NCBI GenBank assembly: GCA_024196135.1
Contig: JAMQCK010000295.1
Location: forward strand, 1 to 30,229
Direction: 5' to 3'
From: Pleurotus ostreatus/Saccharomyces cerevisiae fusant
Taxonomy: Eukaryota; Opisthokonta
DNA length: 30,229 bases
Shown: positions 1 to 12,337 of the stretch, one piece after another
Layout of the letters: each line of letters begins with the position of its first letter
Position numbering within the stretch: position 1 is the first letter of the stretch
Translations under genes and position numbers: made by a program
Notes under the pieces: generated by a model
What the model was told of the DNA's origin: nothing
What the model saw: only the letters and a program-made list of their open reading frames with translations
The model's database searches: none

Positions 1-1
1 T

Positions 2-3000
2 GAGGACGAAGAGGACATCATCGACGAGGAAGGTCCCGACGAGGACGACGAGGGTGACGAGGATGAAGAAGGCGAAATGATCTGGGAGGTACGTGTGCTT
101 CCACCAAAAGCAACGAAGCCGGAATTGATGAAGCCTTCAGGACATCGAAGCTGAGGGCTTGCGCGCTCCTCGTATACCGGGAGATGAAGGAGACGAAGAT
201 GACGAACAAGGTGAGCGCTCTTTGCTTCGCTTGGAGATCCGTGTAACTAATGAGCAGACGGAATACACTTGGTCGCCGACGACGTGGAGGATGAGCAGGG
301 AGAGCTCTCGGACGAGGAGTGAGTGTTTGTGTCATGATGAGGTCTCATTTCGCTGACAAGCACAAGTCCTCTCGAGACCGGCAATTTCGTCGAGGACTTG
401 ATAGGTATCGGAGCGACTCTTACGAACGGAATCACTCCGAGGGACACCTCGGGCGTCTTTGCTCAGCGGCGCTCTCGTCTGGCTGGTAAGCGTAACTTAC
501 CCATATCAGATAGAGCTGTACCTGATATCTCAGCAGATGAGACCCTGCAAGTCTTTGGTCGGCCTCGCGGAGGACCCCCCGCTCCCCCAGAGGCAACGAC
601 CCATCCGTTGCTCCTTGACACGACGGCAGGTGGACGTTCATCTGCGCCGCAAGCCCGCATACGCGTTACGCAGCGATTCCCTCAGAATGGCCTGATTCAA
701 ACCATCGACGACTTGATCGGCGGTGGTGCAGCCCAGTTCTTCCACCGAGTCATCGCACGCAGCGGCGCAGAGCTTGGCCTTGCGGGGCCTGCAATGATGG
801 GCCTTGACCGACATGTCTTCTTACGTCGCCCGGGTGTGTCTGCAGCCTTCCGCGAGCGCAGTCAACGCGCCGGCCATGGATCTGGAGCTTCGAGCCGCGA
901 ATTGGAGCCACTGCTGACCATTCAACGTTGGGCGGAGGAGCTCAAGATCGTGAACGGGGACTTCGCCAACGACAGGGCCACCAAGCTGGCCAACCACGTC
1001 ACGCTTGCTCTCTTGCCGTCGGCCATCGAGGCTGCTCGTCTAAAGAAGATCAAGGAGGAGGAAGAAGAGGCGCGCCGCAAGGAAGAGGAGGCGAAGGCTA
1101 AAGTTGAGGAGGAGGAAGCGGCCAAAGTCAAGGCGGAAGAGGAGGCCAGAAAGGAGGCAGAAGCTGCTGCTCCCCAACCGGAGACTGCCGCAAACGCGGA
1201 GGCCGAGGCAGCCAACGCCAGCAACGAGCCCGCGGTCGTGGATGAGCCTATGGACGTGACGCCTGATGCTGCGCCACAGGAAACGTCCACTGCGCCTCCG
1301 GAAAATGCGGCTGCAGAAGCGTCGACTTCAGCGCCCCCCGAACGTGTCACGGTCATGATCAATGGCAACCCCGTCGACATCACCGACACTGGCATTGATC
1401 CCACCTTCCTCGAAGCGTTGCCAGATGACATGAGGGAAGAGGTACTCAATCAGCATATACGCGATCAGCGCGCGGCGAGGATCGAACGACCCGCCGATTC
1501 CCAGATCAGTGACGAGTTCCTCGACGCTCTGCCCCCCGAAATACGCGCGGAGATTATCCAACAAGAGGCAATCGAGCGCGCGCGCAGAAGGACAGAAGAA
1601 CTCGCGCGCTCCGCGACCGCCGCCGCCGTACCTGCTGATATCGACAACGCCAGCTTCATCGCCAGTCTGGACCCCACGCTGCGTCAAGCTGTACTTCTGG
1701 ACCAGGATGATGGCTTCATTCAGTCTCTCCCTTCACATATGATCGCCGAAGCAGGTGCCTACCTGGAGGACCGTAACGTACGGGCTTCTCGCGCAGCCGC
1801 GCGTACCGCAGTACCGAACCCGCGCCCCGCTCAAGGAACGTCTCGCAAGCCTCCTGCTCATCACGACGCCATTCAGCTTCTCGACAAGACTGGCATAGCT
1901 GTCTTGGTCCGCCTCCTCTTCTTCCCCCAGGTCATGCGCAAGAGCCTGTTGCACAAGGTGCTTGTCAACCTCTGCGAGAATTCCAAGACGCGCACAGAAC
2001 TGTTTACGTTGCTCCTGAACATCCTCAATGACGGGACGGTTGATGTGGCGACGGTGGACACTCGGTTTTCTCAGCTATCCATGAAGACGCCGAAGCCTCA
2101 GACGCCGAAGGCCGTCGGCAAGCAACGTGCTGGGTCTGACTATCTAGGCGTCCTGCCTATTCCCAAGATGCAGACGGACATAGTTCCAGATCTTGTCGCG
2201 CAGCGATGCCTGGAAGCGCTCTCGTACATCGTTAACGAGAACGAGGCGTCGTCGCTTTTCTTCTTGACGGAGCACGAGCTGTCTGCAGGACTGCGTCGGA
2301 CAATGTCGAAGAAGGGCAAAGGCAAAGAGAGGCAAGCGCCGCAACTACAGTACCCTGTCGTGCTGCTTCTCAGTCTCCTGGATCGACCGACATTGTTAAA
2401 GACACCTTCCATCATGGAACAAGTTGCTACCCTATTGGCGACTGTCACCCGACCTCTCACTTCGCTCAAGGACAAGGATGAGAAGGCAAAGGAGAAGCCG
2501 CAGGACGCGTCAAAGCAGCCGACGAGCGAATCTACTTCCCACCCGCAAGAACAGCCGCAAGGACTAACGTCGTCGGCCCCTCAGCCCTCATCGACGGCCA
2601 CTGATGTAGCCCGGCTTACCAGCGCGGCCGGTGAGTATCACTGACGCTTTAATTCGATCGGGCCATTGATTATTGTATAGCTGCTGTTTTGGCGAGTGCT
2701 ATCAAGGAAGCTGGAGCACCAGCTGCTCAAGAAGAGCGCGTAACCCTCTCCCATCCTCCGACCATACCTCACAATGTTCTGCGTCTCATCGTCAACTTCC
2801 TGACCATCGGCGAGTGCACCGGTCGCACGTTCCAGCAGAGCTTGGCCCTCATCCAGCATCTTTCGTACATCCCCGATGCGCGAGACGTGATTGCGGAGGA
2901 GCTGAAGACCAAAGCACAAGAGTTTGGCCAAGCCCTCTATCAGGATCTCGACGAGTTGGCAAACGCTATGCAGAAGGCGGAGAAGGACGACGTCATCTCC

Positions 3001-4811
3001 AGTACCGTCGTGTCCAAGTTCTCTGCATCTACCTCTGTTCAGGCGAAGTTCCTGCGCGTCCTCAAGACAATCGACTACATGTTCACGCCGAAGTCATTGG
3101 CATCCGTGACGCCGGAGGCCGCTGCTAGCGAAGACGCGCAGAAGGTGCAATCCATCTACGAGTCCTTCCGCTTCACGCCTCTTTGGAAGCGCCTTGGAGA
3201 TTGTCTTGCCATCATCGAGCAGAAGCCGGAGACAGAGATGGTGGCGACTGTGCTGTTGCCTCTGATCGAAAGCTTGATGGTCGTGTGCAAGTACGTCGGC
3301 ACGAAGAAAGGCTCGGATCTTACAGCTCTGCGAGGATCGATGTCGCCACGGTCACCTCGTTCGCCGACGCTGTCGCGCGATTCCATGGAGGAGTTGTTTG
3401 TATCCTTCACCGACGCACATCGGAAGATACTGAACCTGATGGTCCGCAACAACCCCTCGCTCATGAGCGGCTCCTTCTCCCTCCTCGTCAACAACCCCCG
3501 CGTTCTCGACTTCGATAACAAGCGCAACTACTTCACCCAGCAGCTGCACCGGCGACCTCATACGCGCGAGCATTATGGCACGATCCAGCTTAACGTTCGC
3601 CGCGCACGTGTATTCGAAGACTCCTTCCAGCATCTGCAGCGCAAGACGGGAGACCAGATCAAGTATGGCAAGTTGAGCGTGCGATTCTACGACGAGGAGG
3701 GTGTCGATGCCGGCGGTGTGACGCGCGAGTGGTTCCAGATCCTCGCGCGTCAGATGTTCGACCCGAACAACGCCCTGTTCCAGCCTTGTGCAGCGGACAG
3801 GCAGACGTATCAGCCCAACAAGAACTCCTGGGTCAATCCCGAACATCTGAGCTTCTTCAAGTTCGTCGGGCGCGTCATCGGCAAGGCCATCTACGACGGA
3901 CGTCTGCTCGACGCCTACTTCGCGAAGAGCTTGTATCGCCAACTGCTTGGGAAGCCCGTTGACTACCGGGACGTTGAATGGGTCGATCCGGAGTACTACA
4001 ACTCGCTGTGCTGGATCCTCGAGAATGACCCCACTCCGCTGGACCTAACCTTCAGCGTAGAGGCAGACGAGGTGATTTTCGTGACCGTCTTGCTTCACCG
4101 TTTATGCTGACGCCTTTCTAGTTCGGCGTGCAACGCATAGTACCCTTGAAGGAAGGCGGGGAGACGTTACCTGTCACGAACGAGAACAAGCGCGAGTTCG
4201 TGCAACTCTCGGCTCAGTACCGTCTCTACTCGTCCATCAAGTCGCAGATCGAGGCGCTATCCGCAGGGTTCTACGAGATCATCCCCAAGGACATGATCAC
4301 CATCGTAAGCCTTCCGTTCACCAGTATCTATCGGTGTCTCATACGCTCTTCTTCCAGTTCAACGAGCAGGAGCTTGAGTTGCTCATCTCTGGAACGCCGG
4401 ACATTGACGTCGACGAATGGCGCGCAGCTACGGACTACGTCGGGTACACGTCGTCGGACCCCAACATCGTTTGGTGGTGGCGGGCACTGAAGTCCTTCGA
4501 TCGCGACGAGCGGGCGAAGGTGCTCAGCTTCGCTACGGGCACGTCGCGAGTACCGCTCGGTGGCTTCACGGAGCTGCAGGGCGTGCAGGGGACGCAGAAG
4601 TTCTCCATTCATCGAGCATATGGGGATGAGGACAGACTGCCATCGGCGCATACTTGTAAGTCCCGGATCCGGTCAGTCATCGAGATTGCTTATTCATTCG
4701 TATGCAGGCTTCAACCAGATCGATCTACCACAATACTCGTCGTATGAGAAGCTTCGGCAACAACTACTACTGGCGATCAGCGAAGGTGCTACTGGGTTTG
4801 CTTTTGCATGA
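2..4811 (+). CDS. TOM1: HECT-type E3 ubiquitin ligase, TOM1/HUWE1 family (3' part, 5' end outside window)
   Basis: This is the C-terminal ~1,470 residues of a giant HECT ligase, which moves ubiquitin from an E2 through a catalytic cysteine to nuclear and cytosolic substrates. Exons read: 2-88, 141-210, 258-318, 367-485 (acceptor could be six bases earlier), 534-2630, 2681-4071, 4122-4304, 4358-4655, 4708-4811. In order I see an acidic Asp/Glu stretch (2-318), a charged Lys/Glu coiled-coil-like stretch (1045-1195), and three LP-type ubiquitin-binding motifs of the DUF4414 kind near 1393-1449 (FLEALPDDMREEV), 1500-1560 (FLDALPPEIRAEI) and 1648-1740. The HECT domain (3510-4811) starts at KRNYF and has EGVDAGGVTREWF, the N-lobe signature FVGRVIGKAIYDG and the active site PSAHTCFNQIDLP, ending GFAFA. 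All catalytic landmarks are present, so it looks functional. The 48-base intron at 486-533 is in frame and could be missed. Family identity is secure; the length before the window is unknown. Confidence 0.95.
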
Positions 4812-5090
4812 AGGAACGAACTTTACACGGCAATGTTTGAGAATGACACTGTACAAAAGGCATCGCTACATATCTCACTGTATATACCTAATACAACTAG
4901 CACTTGTTTCTGACTCGCAAGGAGGCCTTGGAAGGTCAGCGGTGTGATGAATGGCGGAATCCCTGAGCCTGAGTGCTACGAGCGCTGAAAGAATGATCTT
5001 CTCAAGATACATTGCTACAAGTACAACATTAGATGACGTATTATATGTATCGCATGCGTACACGACAAGATGGTAGGGCGTTCAAACGTC
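4812..5090. other. Convergent intergenic region
   Basis: Short 3'-to-3' space between the HECT ligase and the flavin monooxygenase, presumably holding both 3' UTRs and poly(A) sites. I see no conserved gene, strong repeat or RNA gene in it. Confidence 0.6.
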
Positions 5091-6907
5091 CTAGAGTCTG
5101 GCCCGGGCATCATCGACGTCCTTGTCCAGCTCGCCAATCTCGCGCGTCCAAGCCCACTGCCACTCCCATGCGACCATATCCCCGAGCTGCCCGAGCTTCT
5201 CCTTCTTCGCAGCTTCCGACTCCTCGCCGTGCAGGATGTGGCTCGGCAGCTCAGCGGCATTATAAGGCGGGATAAGGAGGTGATAGTACATTCCAGCCCT
5301 TCTAGACCTGGATGCAACGTCTTGGGCTACGGGACGCCGGATCCTGTCGTAGAGATGGATGGCGGCGTCCACGGACATTCGACTTTCCGCAGCGTCGCCT
5401 AGCAGAGAGGCGAGCACATATGCATCCTGGGTACAGGGATGAGAGGAAATCTCGAAGGTGAGTGCGAGAGAACGAACCTCGATTGCCTGGCCGGCGCCTG
5501 AACCCTGAAAAGGTTGCATAGCATGAGCCTGATGGCGATTAGGATTAGTGACGCCTCGATCTACTGAGTGAAGCAAGGGCTTACCGCATCGCCGAGAAGT
5601 GCTACCTGCCCCGAGCGGGATACGAAGGACGGCAACGGTCGTACAGTGTGGATGGCCCATTGCTTGAACTCGTCCACGCTCTGGTGGTGGAATTAGACAT
5701 GGAACGAACGTGCTGAAGGCAATCTCACCTCGAGGAGCTGCCGTACTTCGGGCTCCCAGTCCTGGAAGGTTTGGAAGAAGTCGCAACGCAAGTTGCACAC
5801 CCACGGTCCGTCGAACGCGGTGCCCTCTCGGTCATAATGAGCTCGAAAGAAGACCACGTTGATGAGTTGGCCGTGGCTGATAGGGTACGTGGTGATATGC
5901 TGAAGGCCCATGAGCTATTGCCGAAATGAAATGGCGTGCTGACTCACATTACAAGCTCCCGTGTACTTAAGGCAGTAAAGATGAGCACGGTACCATTGAG
6001 GAGCTAAGGCTGCCACTTACCTGCATCGGCAGGTGTAACGCCCGATGATGTGGCGAGCGTGCAGCTAGCCTCGCTGCCGGGACGACCGTTCGGTAGCAGA
6101 CTACTCCAGTCCAGGACGGCTCGATGCAGCTTCGCAGCTCATCTGCGACTTCCGGAGGGGCGTCTTGAGCTTCTCGAAGGAGTAGGCCGCGTCGCACGGC
6201 AGAACGAATACCATCCGCTCCGATCAGTACGTCGCAAGCTGCTGTAGTTCCATCCGCGAAGAAGAGCTGTACTCCAGAAGACGTCTCCTTATACGATAGT
6301 AGACGCTTCGAGCAGTGAGGGGCGTGGGGAAGGTTTTTAATAAGGACACGCTGGAGCTCTGCTCTGTGCGCGAGCGCGATGCCACCTGGTGTGGCGTCAG
6401 CAAGGTGCCACAAATTAGAGGACGTCACTCACCCTTAGTGAGCAAAGTGTAAAAATCAAGACCGGCGGGCTGGTCGCTCTTACGGTAGTGAAAGGCCGTT
6501 ACTTTCCAACATGAGCACTCGTGGCGTTCATAGAATGAAAGTGGCGCTTACCTGGGTCATTGGACGGCTCGTAATCCGTAATACTCTTCATGTCCTCTTC
6601 GAGCCCCAATTGTGCCAAAATTTGCCACGGTCGCCGCCAGATTCCTGGCTCTTCGTTAGCCCGACATGCCTCGTCGATGCGGGCGTGTGAAGCTCACCGA
6701 TGCCAGCACCTATCTCTGAGAAGGACGTCGCAGCTTCGTATACATCGGCAGTAATTGCCGCATGTTTCGAAAGAGCTAACGCGAGGACGAGACCGCCTAT
6801 ACCACCGCCGCTGTAGGGAAGTCAGAGGGAAGTAACGCCTGCGAGCCGAGGGCGTACCAAATGGCGACTCGGACGGGCGTCTTCGGGATCGTAGCACGTG
6901 TAGGCAT
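5091..6907 (-). CDS. FAD-dependent monooxygenase, salicylate-hydroxylase-like
   Basis: Predicted 453-residue class A flavoprotein hydroxylase, which uses NAD(P)H and O2 to oxidise a small, often aromatic, substrate. The substrate cannot be read from the sequence. Ten exons (plus coordinates): 6858-6907, 6698-6810, 6552-6644, 6433-6501, 6021-6385, 5948-5965, 5729-5899, 5585-5680, 5478-5528, 5091-5426. The N-terminal dinucleotide fold is RVAICGGGIGGLVLAL (residues 13-28), followed by EIGAGIGIW. The DG motif is DVLIGADGIRSAVRR (160-174). The second FAD motif is ALLGDAAHAMQPFQGSGAGQ (320-339), then EDAYVLASLLG. All three FAD signatures are intact. Exon 6 has only 18 bases but restores the strand before HITTYPISHGQLINV. 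The start is the first in-frame ATG; no signal peptide is seen, so a cytosolic enzyme is likely. It has no obvious pathway partners nearby. The family is clear; calling it a salicylate hydroxylase would be over-specific. Confidence 0.92.
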
Positions 6908-7889
6908 GCTGGATGAGGGGAGGTGGATGGGTAATGGGGAGTCGCCGTAGGTGTACTGTAGGTTGACCCATGTTGCCGACACTTAAGTAGGTCGCGGAGG
7001 TCCGAACATCCGCGCAAATCCGTCCGCGCGAGCTTCGTATCGTGACGGCCCAGTCGCTTGTACAACGCTGGATCTGATAAAGGATGCGGTCATTTCGAAC
7101 ATCTTGGGTGAGTGCGCGAGGGGAGCGGGGCTGTCGGGAAACTAAGGAAGAACGGCTGACTCCATATATGGCGCGACGCGACGTGAGGGGATATATGCAC
7201 CCAGGCTGCGCAGGTAAACACAGCCGCTTCAGGAGATCCTCAATCACCCGGTAGGCAGTTATATGTAAAAGTCTCGCCTTACCGAAGCATGAGACTATTT
7301 CCCTTCATTATCTGCGGTTCAGCGCACTGGCAACAGCCTTTGCCTTCGGCAGGCCAGATCGAAAACATCGTCCGGATCGCAGACATCCATCAAGGCGATC
7401 TTCGGCCTCATGCAAGGTTGCACGGCGATGTCGCAAACCGATTTCGCTGGATCTAGCTGTAGAGAATTAGCTGAGTCTGTCGTTCGCCAAGCCCTCTCAC
7501 CATTCATATGCACGGTGTATAGGACGCCGACGCTTCGGCATCGTTCATCGGAGAGACATTATACAGCGACAGAGGCCCCCATGACTGCAATGAGGCCGAT
7601 TATGTCGAACGACTAAACTTGGGTCACTTAGCTTGAGAAGACATGGCAAACCCACTCAATACGAACTGAACGGCGCGGGTAGACCAACGTCGACCAATCG
7701 CCCGACATATATCTCGCGGTCTTGTTGAAATTGTGAGCCGACAAGTAGGAGCCTCGGATGACAGACCAAACAACAAGCAAGCTGTATAGATTGCAACATG
7801 ACAAGAATGCTAGATCACGTACTACATTGTATGTGAGTGTCCAAAAAAGCAAGAAGTGCGGGTGCGATGTCTCCAATAGCAGTGGCAAA
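6908..7889. other. Intergenic region upstream of the monooxygenase gene
   Basis: About 980 bases between the monooxygenase start and the stop of the next minus-strand gene. It should hold the monooxygenase promoter and the 3' UTR of the AT-hook gene. No recognisable protein family, tRNA or mobile element is visible. One small plus-strand frame at 7289-7456 (ATG to TAG, 55 codons, beginning MRLFPFIICG) is open but matches nothing I know. I do not call it a gene. Confidence 0.5.
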
Positions 7890-10800
7890 TCAAGTCGGAA
7901 CTCCCTTCTCCGTCGCTTTGCGTCCGGCCTGCCGCTCCTTCGGTATATGCGATGGCGTCTGCCTCGCCTGGCCGTCATCTTCGTCATCACTCCCGTCGCT
8001 GCTGTCGCTATCATGCGCCAGCGAGCCGTACATGGACCTTTCCTGAGGGGCAGGTGTTTCCACTTTCTTTGGAAAGTCGGTTCGCTTCGGCGCCGATGCA
8101 AATGGACTGGCGCTTGCGATAGCAGACAAAGTTCTCCACGGCTGACTTTGGCTCGGGGCGCGCGACGGGACCTGCACGGATTCCCTAACGGCCCGCTCCG
8201 AGTCGTCCTCGTCAGAGTCGTCCACTGCGCCTGCCTCGGACGGAGGTTTCGCCTCCTCTTCGCCCCCGGGGGGATTGTCGCCGGCCTGCGAGCTCTGCCC
8301 GCCCTGGTCGGGAACCGTCTCTGAGGGTTGTGGAGGATCGTACTGCGAAAATGGGTAATTCGTCTGGCTGTCTGAAGGAAAGAAAAGCGGAGGACGTGCC
8401 TGTCCACTCTTCCGACGCAGCTGAGGCGACAATGTTGACGTGCCGGGGCTAGAGTGCAGCTGGTCGTTGTTATCGGCCATGGAGTCCTCAGGGAGGGTCG
8501 AGGGCGAAGGGGGTACGTTAGGCAGGGTGGTCCATTGTGTCAAGGACGGTTGCGTGTCATCGACAGGTTGTGATGAGAACGTAAGGCCAGAAGGGCGCAC
8601 GGGAGGCACGCCGCTGGGTGTCGGCAGGCTGGCTGGGGGCGACACCTCGCTAGCATCGGGCGTGTGGCCATTTAGCCCTGCCTCGCGCCGTGCGGATAGG
8701 CGTGACGACTGCCGCGTATCCCGCTCTGGCTGCGACCACGGCGGCAGTAATAGTCCCTTCATTGCGGGAACGCCACGCGTGTCGGGCGCGCCGCTTGTCG
8801 CCAGGATAGCCTCGGCAACGGGCGAGGGCATGAGACCGCGCGAACGCCCGTTCCGGCCCCTCATCCTGTCCGCCACTCGCGCGCGCGGCGTCGACTGAAA
8901 GGGCGAGTGCAAATCAGGGAGAATGGACTCTATCGGACTGGGCGGGGCCGATTGGGTCGGAGGCGGCGCCTCAATCGGATCCTCGTCCATGGCGTCCGCG
9001 TGCGTATCGTGAGCGTCCCGGACCGCGTCGTCCGTATGAGGATCGAGCAGCTGGCCTGCGTCCGACATGGGGTCAGAGGGATATCCCAGCGTCAATGCAT
9101 CGAGGTCCGTCTCATGACCATCATCTGCCGGAGGTGCAGCATCTGCGGCGCCATCGACATCGGATGGATGTTCATCGTCGAAGGCTTTGTTGTACGCAAT
9201 ATCCGCAGCGCGGTCGAGCTCTGGCGACGAGGCAGCGCCATCGATGGACGCAAATGAGTGATGTTGGCCCGAAGCCCGTCGCTGAACTTGCGGTGGCCGA
9301 TATACGTTTTGCGGCGCGGCTTCGGGATGCCCCTCATCAACGATGGGGTCGTCGTCGGCATCTGCCGAAGGTCGGTCTTCATTTGCAGGCGCATCGTGCT
9401 CGTCGTCGTCCTCGATTTCGTCGATGGCAATGGCGCTAGCACGATCCTCGTCGGAGGAGGACTCCTCTTCACGACGCTTAAGACCCTTCCCCGGATATTT
9501 CCGCCGTCTCCGTCGGTCCCACCGCTCGTCCTCCTCGTCTTCAGGATCGAGTTCCATGCGCTCAGGTTCTTCTTCCTCGTCATCAGAAGGTATGTCGGCG
9601 ATGGTGAAGGTCCTTTCTGGTCCCTGTATCATGGCCTCCCAGTCGGTGGGCTCGACGCTCTCGTCAAGAGGCGCAAAATCCATCGCATCACTGCTCGTTC
9701 GGGGAGGTGTCGATGCGGTGACCATAGATGCGGCAACGGAGGAGCTGGGTACATCAGCGTCATCTCCTTGCTGGACCGCAGCCGGGGCCTTCTTCTTCTT
9801 AGACTTGCGCTTTGCCGGTGCGACGGCTTCATCGCGCTCGTCCTGTTGGCCGGCCTTGTCTTCCCCTTCCGTCCCCACAACCTCCTCCGCTTCCTTGGAA
9901 GTCACTTCCCCTACGTCCACCTCTTTCTCCGTCGCTGCGGCCTCCTTTGCCTCCACCACCTCTTGCCCCACCTTCCTCCTCTGCTTCTTCTTCCTCTCCT
10001 TCTCCTTCCCCCAGATCTGCCCCGCCGTCGTCCTCAGCGCCGTATGTTGCTCCAACATTGAAAGAAACCGCGCCCGCGCAGCCATCCGGCCCTCGTCGAT
10101 CTCCGCTTCAGAGAGTTCGCCCGTCCTATCTGTGCGATGTACGATGAGCGGTATTCGTGGCGACACCAAACGTGGACCCACAGCCGGACTCGTCTGCCTC
10201 CGCGGTTGCCTCCTGCTTCTTCTTGCGCTTCTTGCGAGCCTTCTTGACGGAGATGGCTGTAACGAATATGTCATATTAGAGATTGTCATTGCAACACGAC
10301 GAGGAACTCTCACTCTCGCCTCCCTCCTGCTCATCGTCACCATTCGCGGGCGCGGGCACTTCTTCAGGGACGTCTACGAGGTCATTGTCAACCATCATAG
10401 TATTGTTTCCCGAATAGTATGATAGTGAACTAAGGAAAGTACCTACCGACTGCCTCCTGCGCGACCTTTTTCTTCTTTTTGCGCTCTGTGAGGGCTGGGA
10501 TCAGTTGTGGCAAGTATATGCAAAGAGTATGACGCTCACCCTTCGGCACGGTCTCCACCTCCGGGGACGCGTCCTCGTTGTCAGCGTCCTCGCCGCTCGG
10601 CGCGACGACTTTCTTCTTGCGACCGCGCTTTGATGTCGAGGGCGTCTCGGCATCGGCGAAGGGCTCGGCGGTGTCGTGCGCTGAGGCGATGTGAGCACTA
10701 TCATCTTGAGCAGCACCTAGAGGAGGGGGAAAGGCATGAGCGAGAGGTCATTATGTATTGCAAAGTGAAAGGCTCACCATCCTCGGCCAATGCCGCCTTC

Positions 10801-12337
10801 AACTTCGACGCCTTCGCATCCTCCGGCGCACGGCTGCGAGACCTGGACCGCGTTCGCTTCTTCTTCGATGCCTCCTCTTGCGCAGCGTTGAGGTCACCGA
10901 CGTCTAGAAAAGAAGGGTAGTTAGCTCCTGAGGGTCAACAAAATACAAGCAACTGAGCGCAAGACGGCAGAATCTGCACGGCAAAGCCAAACTCTAGGCG
11001 GTACTAATGCACACCGCGCAAAGTTTCTTGAGCGTTGCAGAAATAAATACCCACTTGTGATCGCCCGAGCCAGCTCCCTTGCAAACTCACCATTGTCAGG
11101 GTCAGCGGGCCGTCGGCTGGTGCTGCGGCCTCGCGAGGCTGGGGGTCGTTCAATGACGACCTCGGGTACCGATGATTGGGCGGCTTCGGGAGCCTGACGT
11201 TGGGCAGCAGCCTGGGCAGCTTCCTCGGGAAGAGGGTGCTTCCGCGGCCTGCCTGGCTTGCGCTTGACGGGAACGGGAGGGGCGTCGCCGTTGACGGCCG
11301 GCTGCGATACTTGCGCTGCCGCAGAGGTCGCGGGTTGCGCGGCGACTTGTGAAGCAGAAGAGGCAGGTTGGGCGCTCGCAGACATGGAGGCTTTGCGCGG
11401 GCGACCGCGCTTCTTCTCAGGGAGGGGAGCAGGTGCCCCGCTGTCAGGTGCCGTGTCCATGGCGTCGGGAGCAGAGGCCTCAGGCGCAGGCTCAGCAGCA
11501 GACGCGGGAGCACCTGCAGACGCGGAAGTACCAGCTAATGTTTGCGCACCCTCGAGGGGTTTGACCTTGGGTGGCCGACCGCGCTTCTTTTTCACCACGA
11601 CGGGGGCAGGTTCGGGCTCTTCATCAGCTTGAGCAGGTTCCTCAGGCTGCTGAGGCTCGGGAGCATCTTCAGGGATCTCATCTCTGCGCCTCTTCACGGG
11701 ACGGTGGCGACGCGGAACGGACGCGCTCTCGCCGTCGCTGGCGGGCTCGATCGCGGAGGCTTTGCGTTTGCCACCAGTGTGTGGCAGCTCGTCCTCAGGA
11801 GAGGAAAAGCGGACGGAGCGCGAGGAATTCGCGACGGCGTTGGATATGCTATCGGTGGGCTATGCAAGAAGTAAGAACCAAGTTCGAGAGGACATCAGCT
11901 TCGCCACTCACCCGGATGCTAACGTGCGATGCGGGTACCCCATTCGCCCGAATGACAGTGACTTTCACGGTGGCACCAGAGGTCTTGTGCGCGGCCGTAT
12001 GGAACGCGTCAAAGTCGTCCTCTTTCAGCGCGGTCAATTTAGGCGCCCACATTCGGACAATGAACTTGAGCACGAACCGTCCTCCAGATCAATGGTCATG
12101 CCACCTCTAAGCTGCGCCAGCTGCACCTGCACACCATCCTCGACCTTGAGCTTCTGCCGTATCGCCTCCTTCGTCTCCTCCAGCGAGTCCTCTGCGTGAT
12201 CGAGGTCAGCCACAGACGCGCTAGAGGGAATTCGGACGCGTCCCACCCTTCAGCAAGCGCTCAAAGGTACGGAGCCCGACGCGATAGGTGACAATCGGGC
12301 AGTCCGCATCGCGCCTTCGTTTCTTCTGGCGCTCCAT
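7890..12337 (-). CDS. Large AT-hook nuclear protein with N-terminal beta-grasp-like segment, otherwise disordered
   Basis: Predicted ~1,278-residue protein of unknown function. Ten exons: 12247-12337, 12078-12191, 12022 upstream to 11912 (11912-12021), 11055-11859 (donor could be at 11091), 10778-10903, 10540-10716, 10447-10485, 10314-10373, 10182-10256, 7890-10129. The protein starts MERQKKRRR, after an in-frame stop upstream with no earlier ATG. Residues ~13-90 look like one compact alpha/beta unit ending in an acidic turn (LEDEDDFDAF) that resembles PB1/ubiquitin-like folds. Three AT-hooks follow: KKKRGRPPK (near 11570-11596), KKRGRPRK (near 11393-11418) and KRKPGRPRKH (near 11240-11268). 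These bind the minor groove of AT-rich DNA. Next come Lys/Arg blocks, acidic Asp/Glu runs and a long Ser/Pro-rich tail ending in acidic SDSSDGSDDEDD. It is probably a chromatin-associated scaffold, by inference. The small exons between 10182 and 10903 are the least certain part. Confidence 0.8.

Noticed and set aside
922..1449. 175-codon minus-strand open frame over the HECT ligase
   Set aside because: It mirrors the Glu/Ala-rich coiled-coil segment of the ligase; there is no family signal of its own.
5915..5947. 33-base intron in the monooxygenase gene ending at AATAG
   Set aside because: Using the later CTTCAG acceptor gives a normal 48-base intron and a better fit to the family strand HITTYPI.
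9343..10422. 359-codon plus-strand open frame, Ser-rich
   Set aside because: It is antisense to the AT-hook protein. Its Ser/Ala/Phe-rich composition is the complement of the acidic and Lys-rich codons on the other strand.
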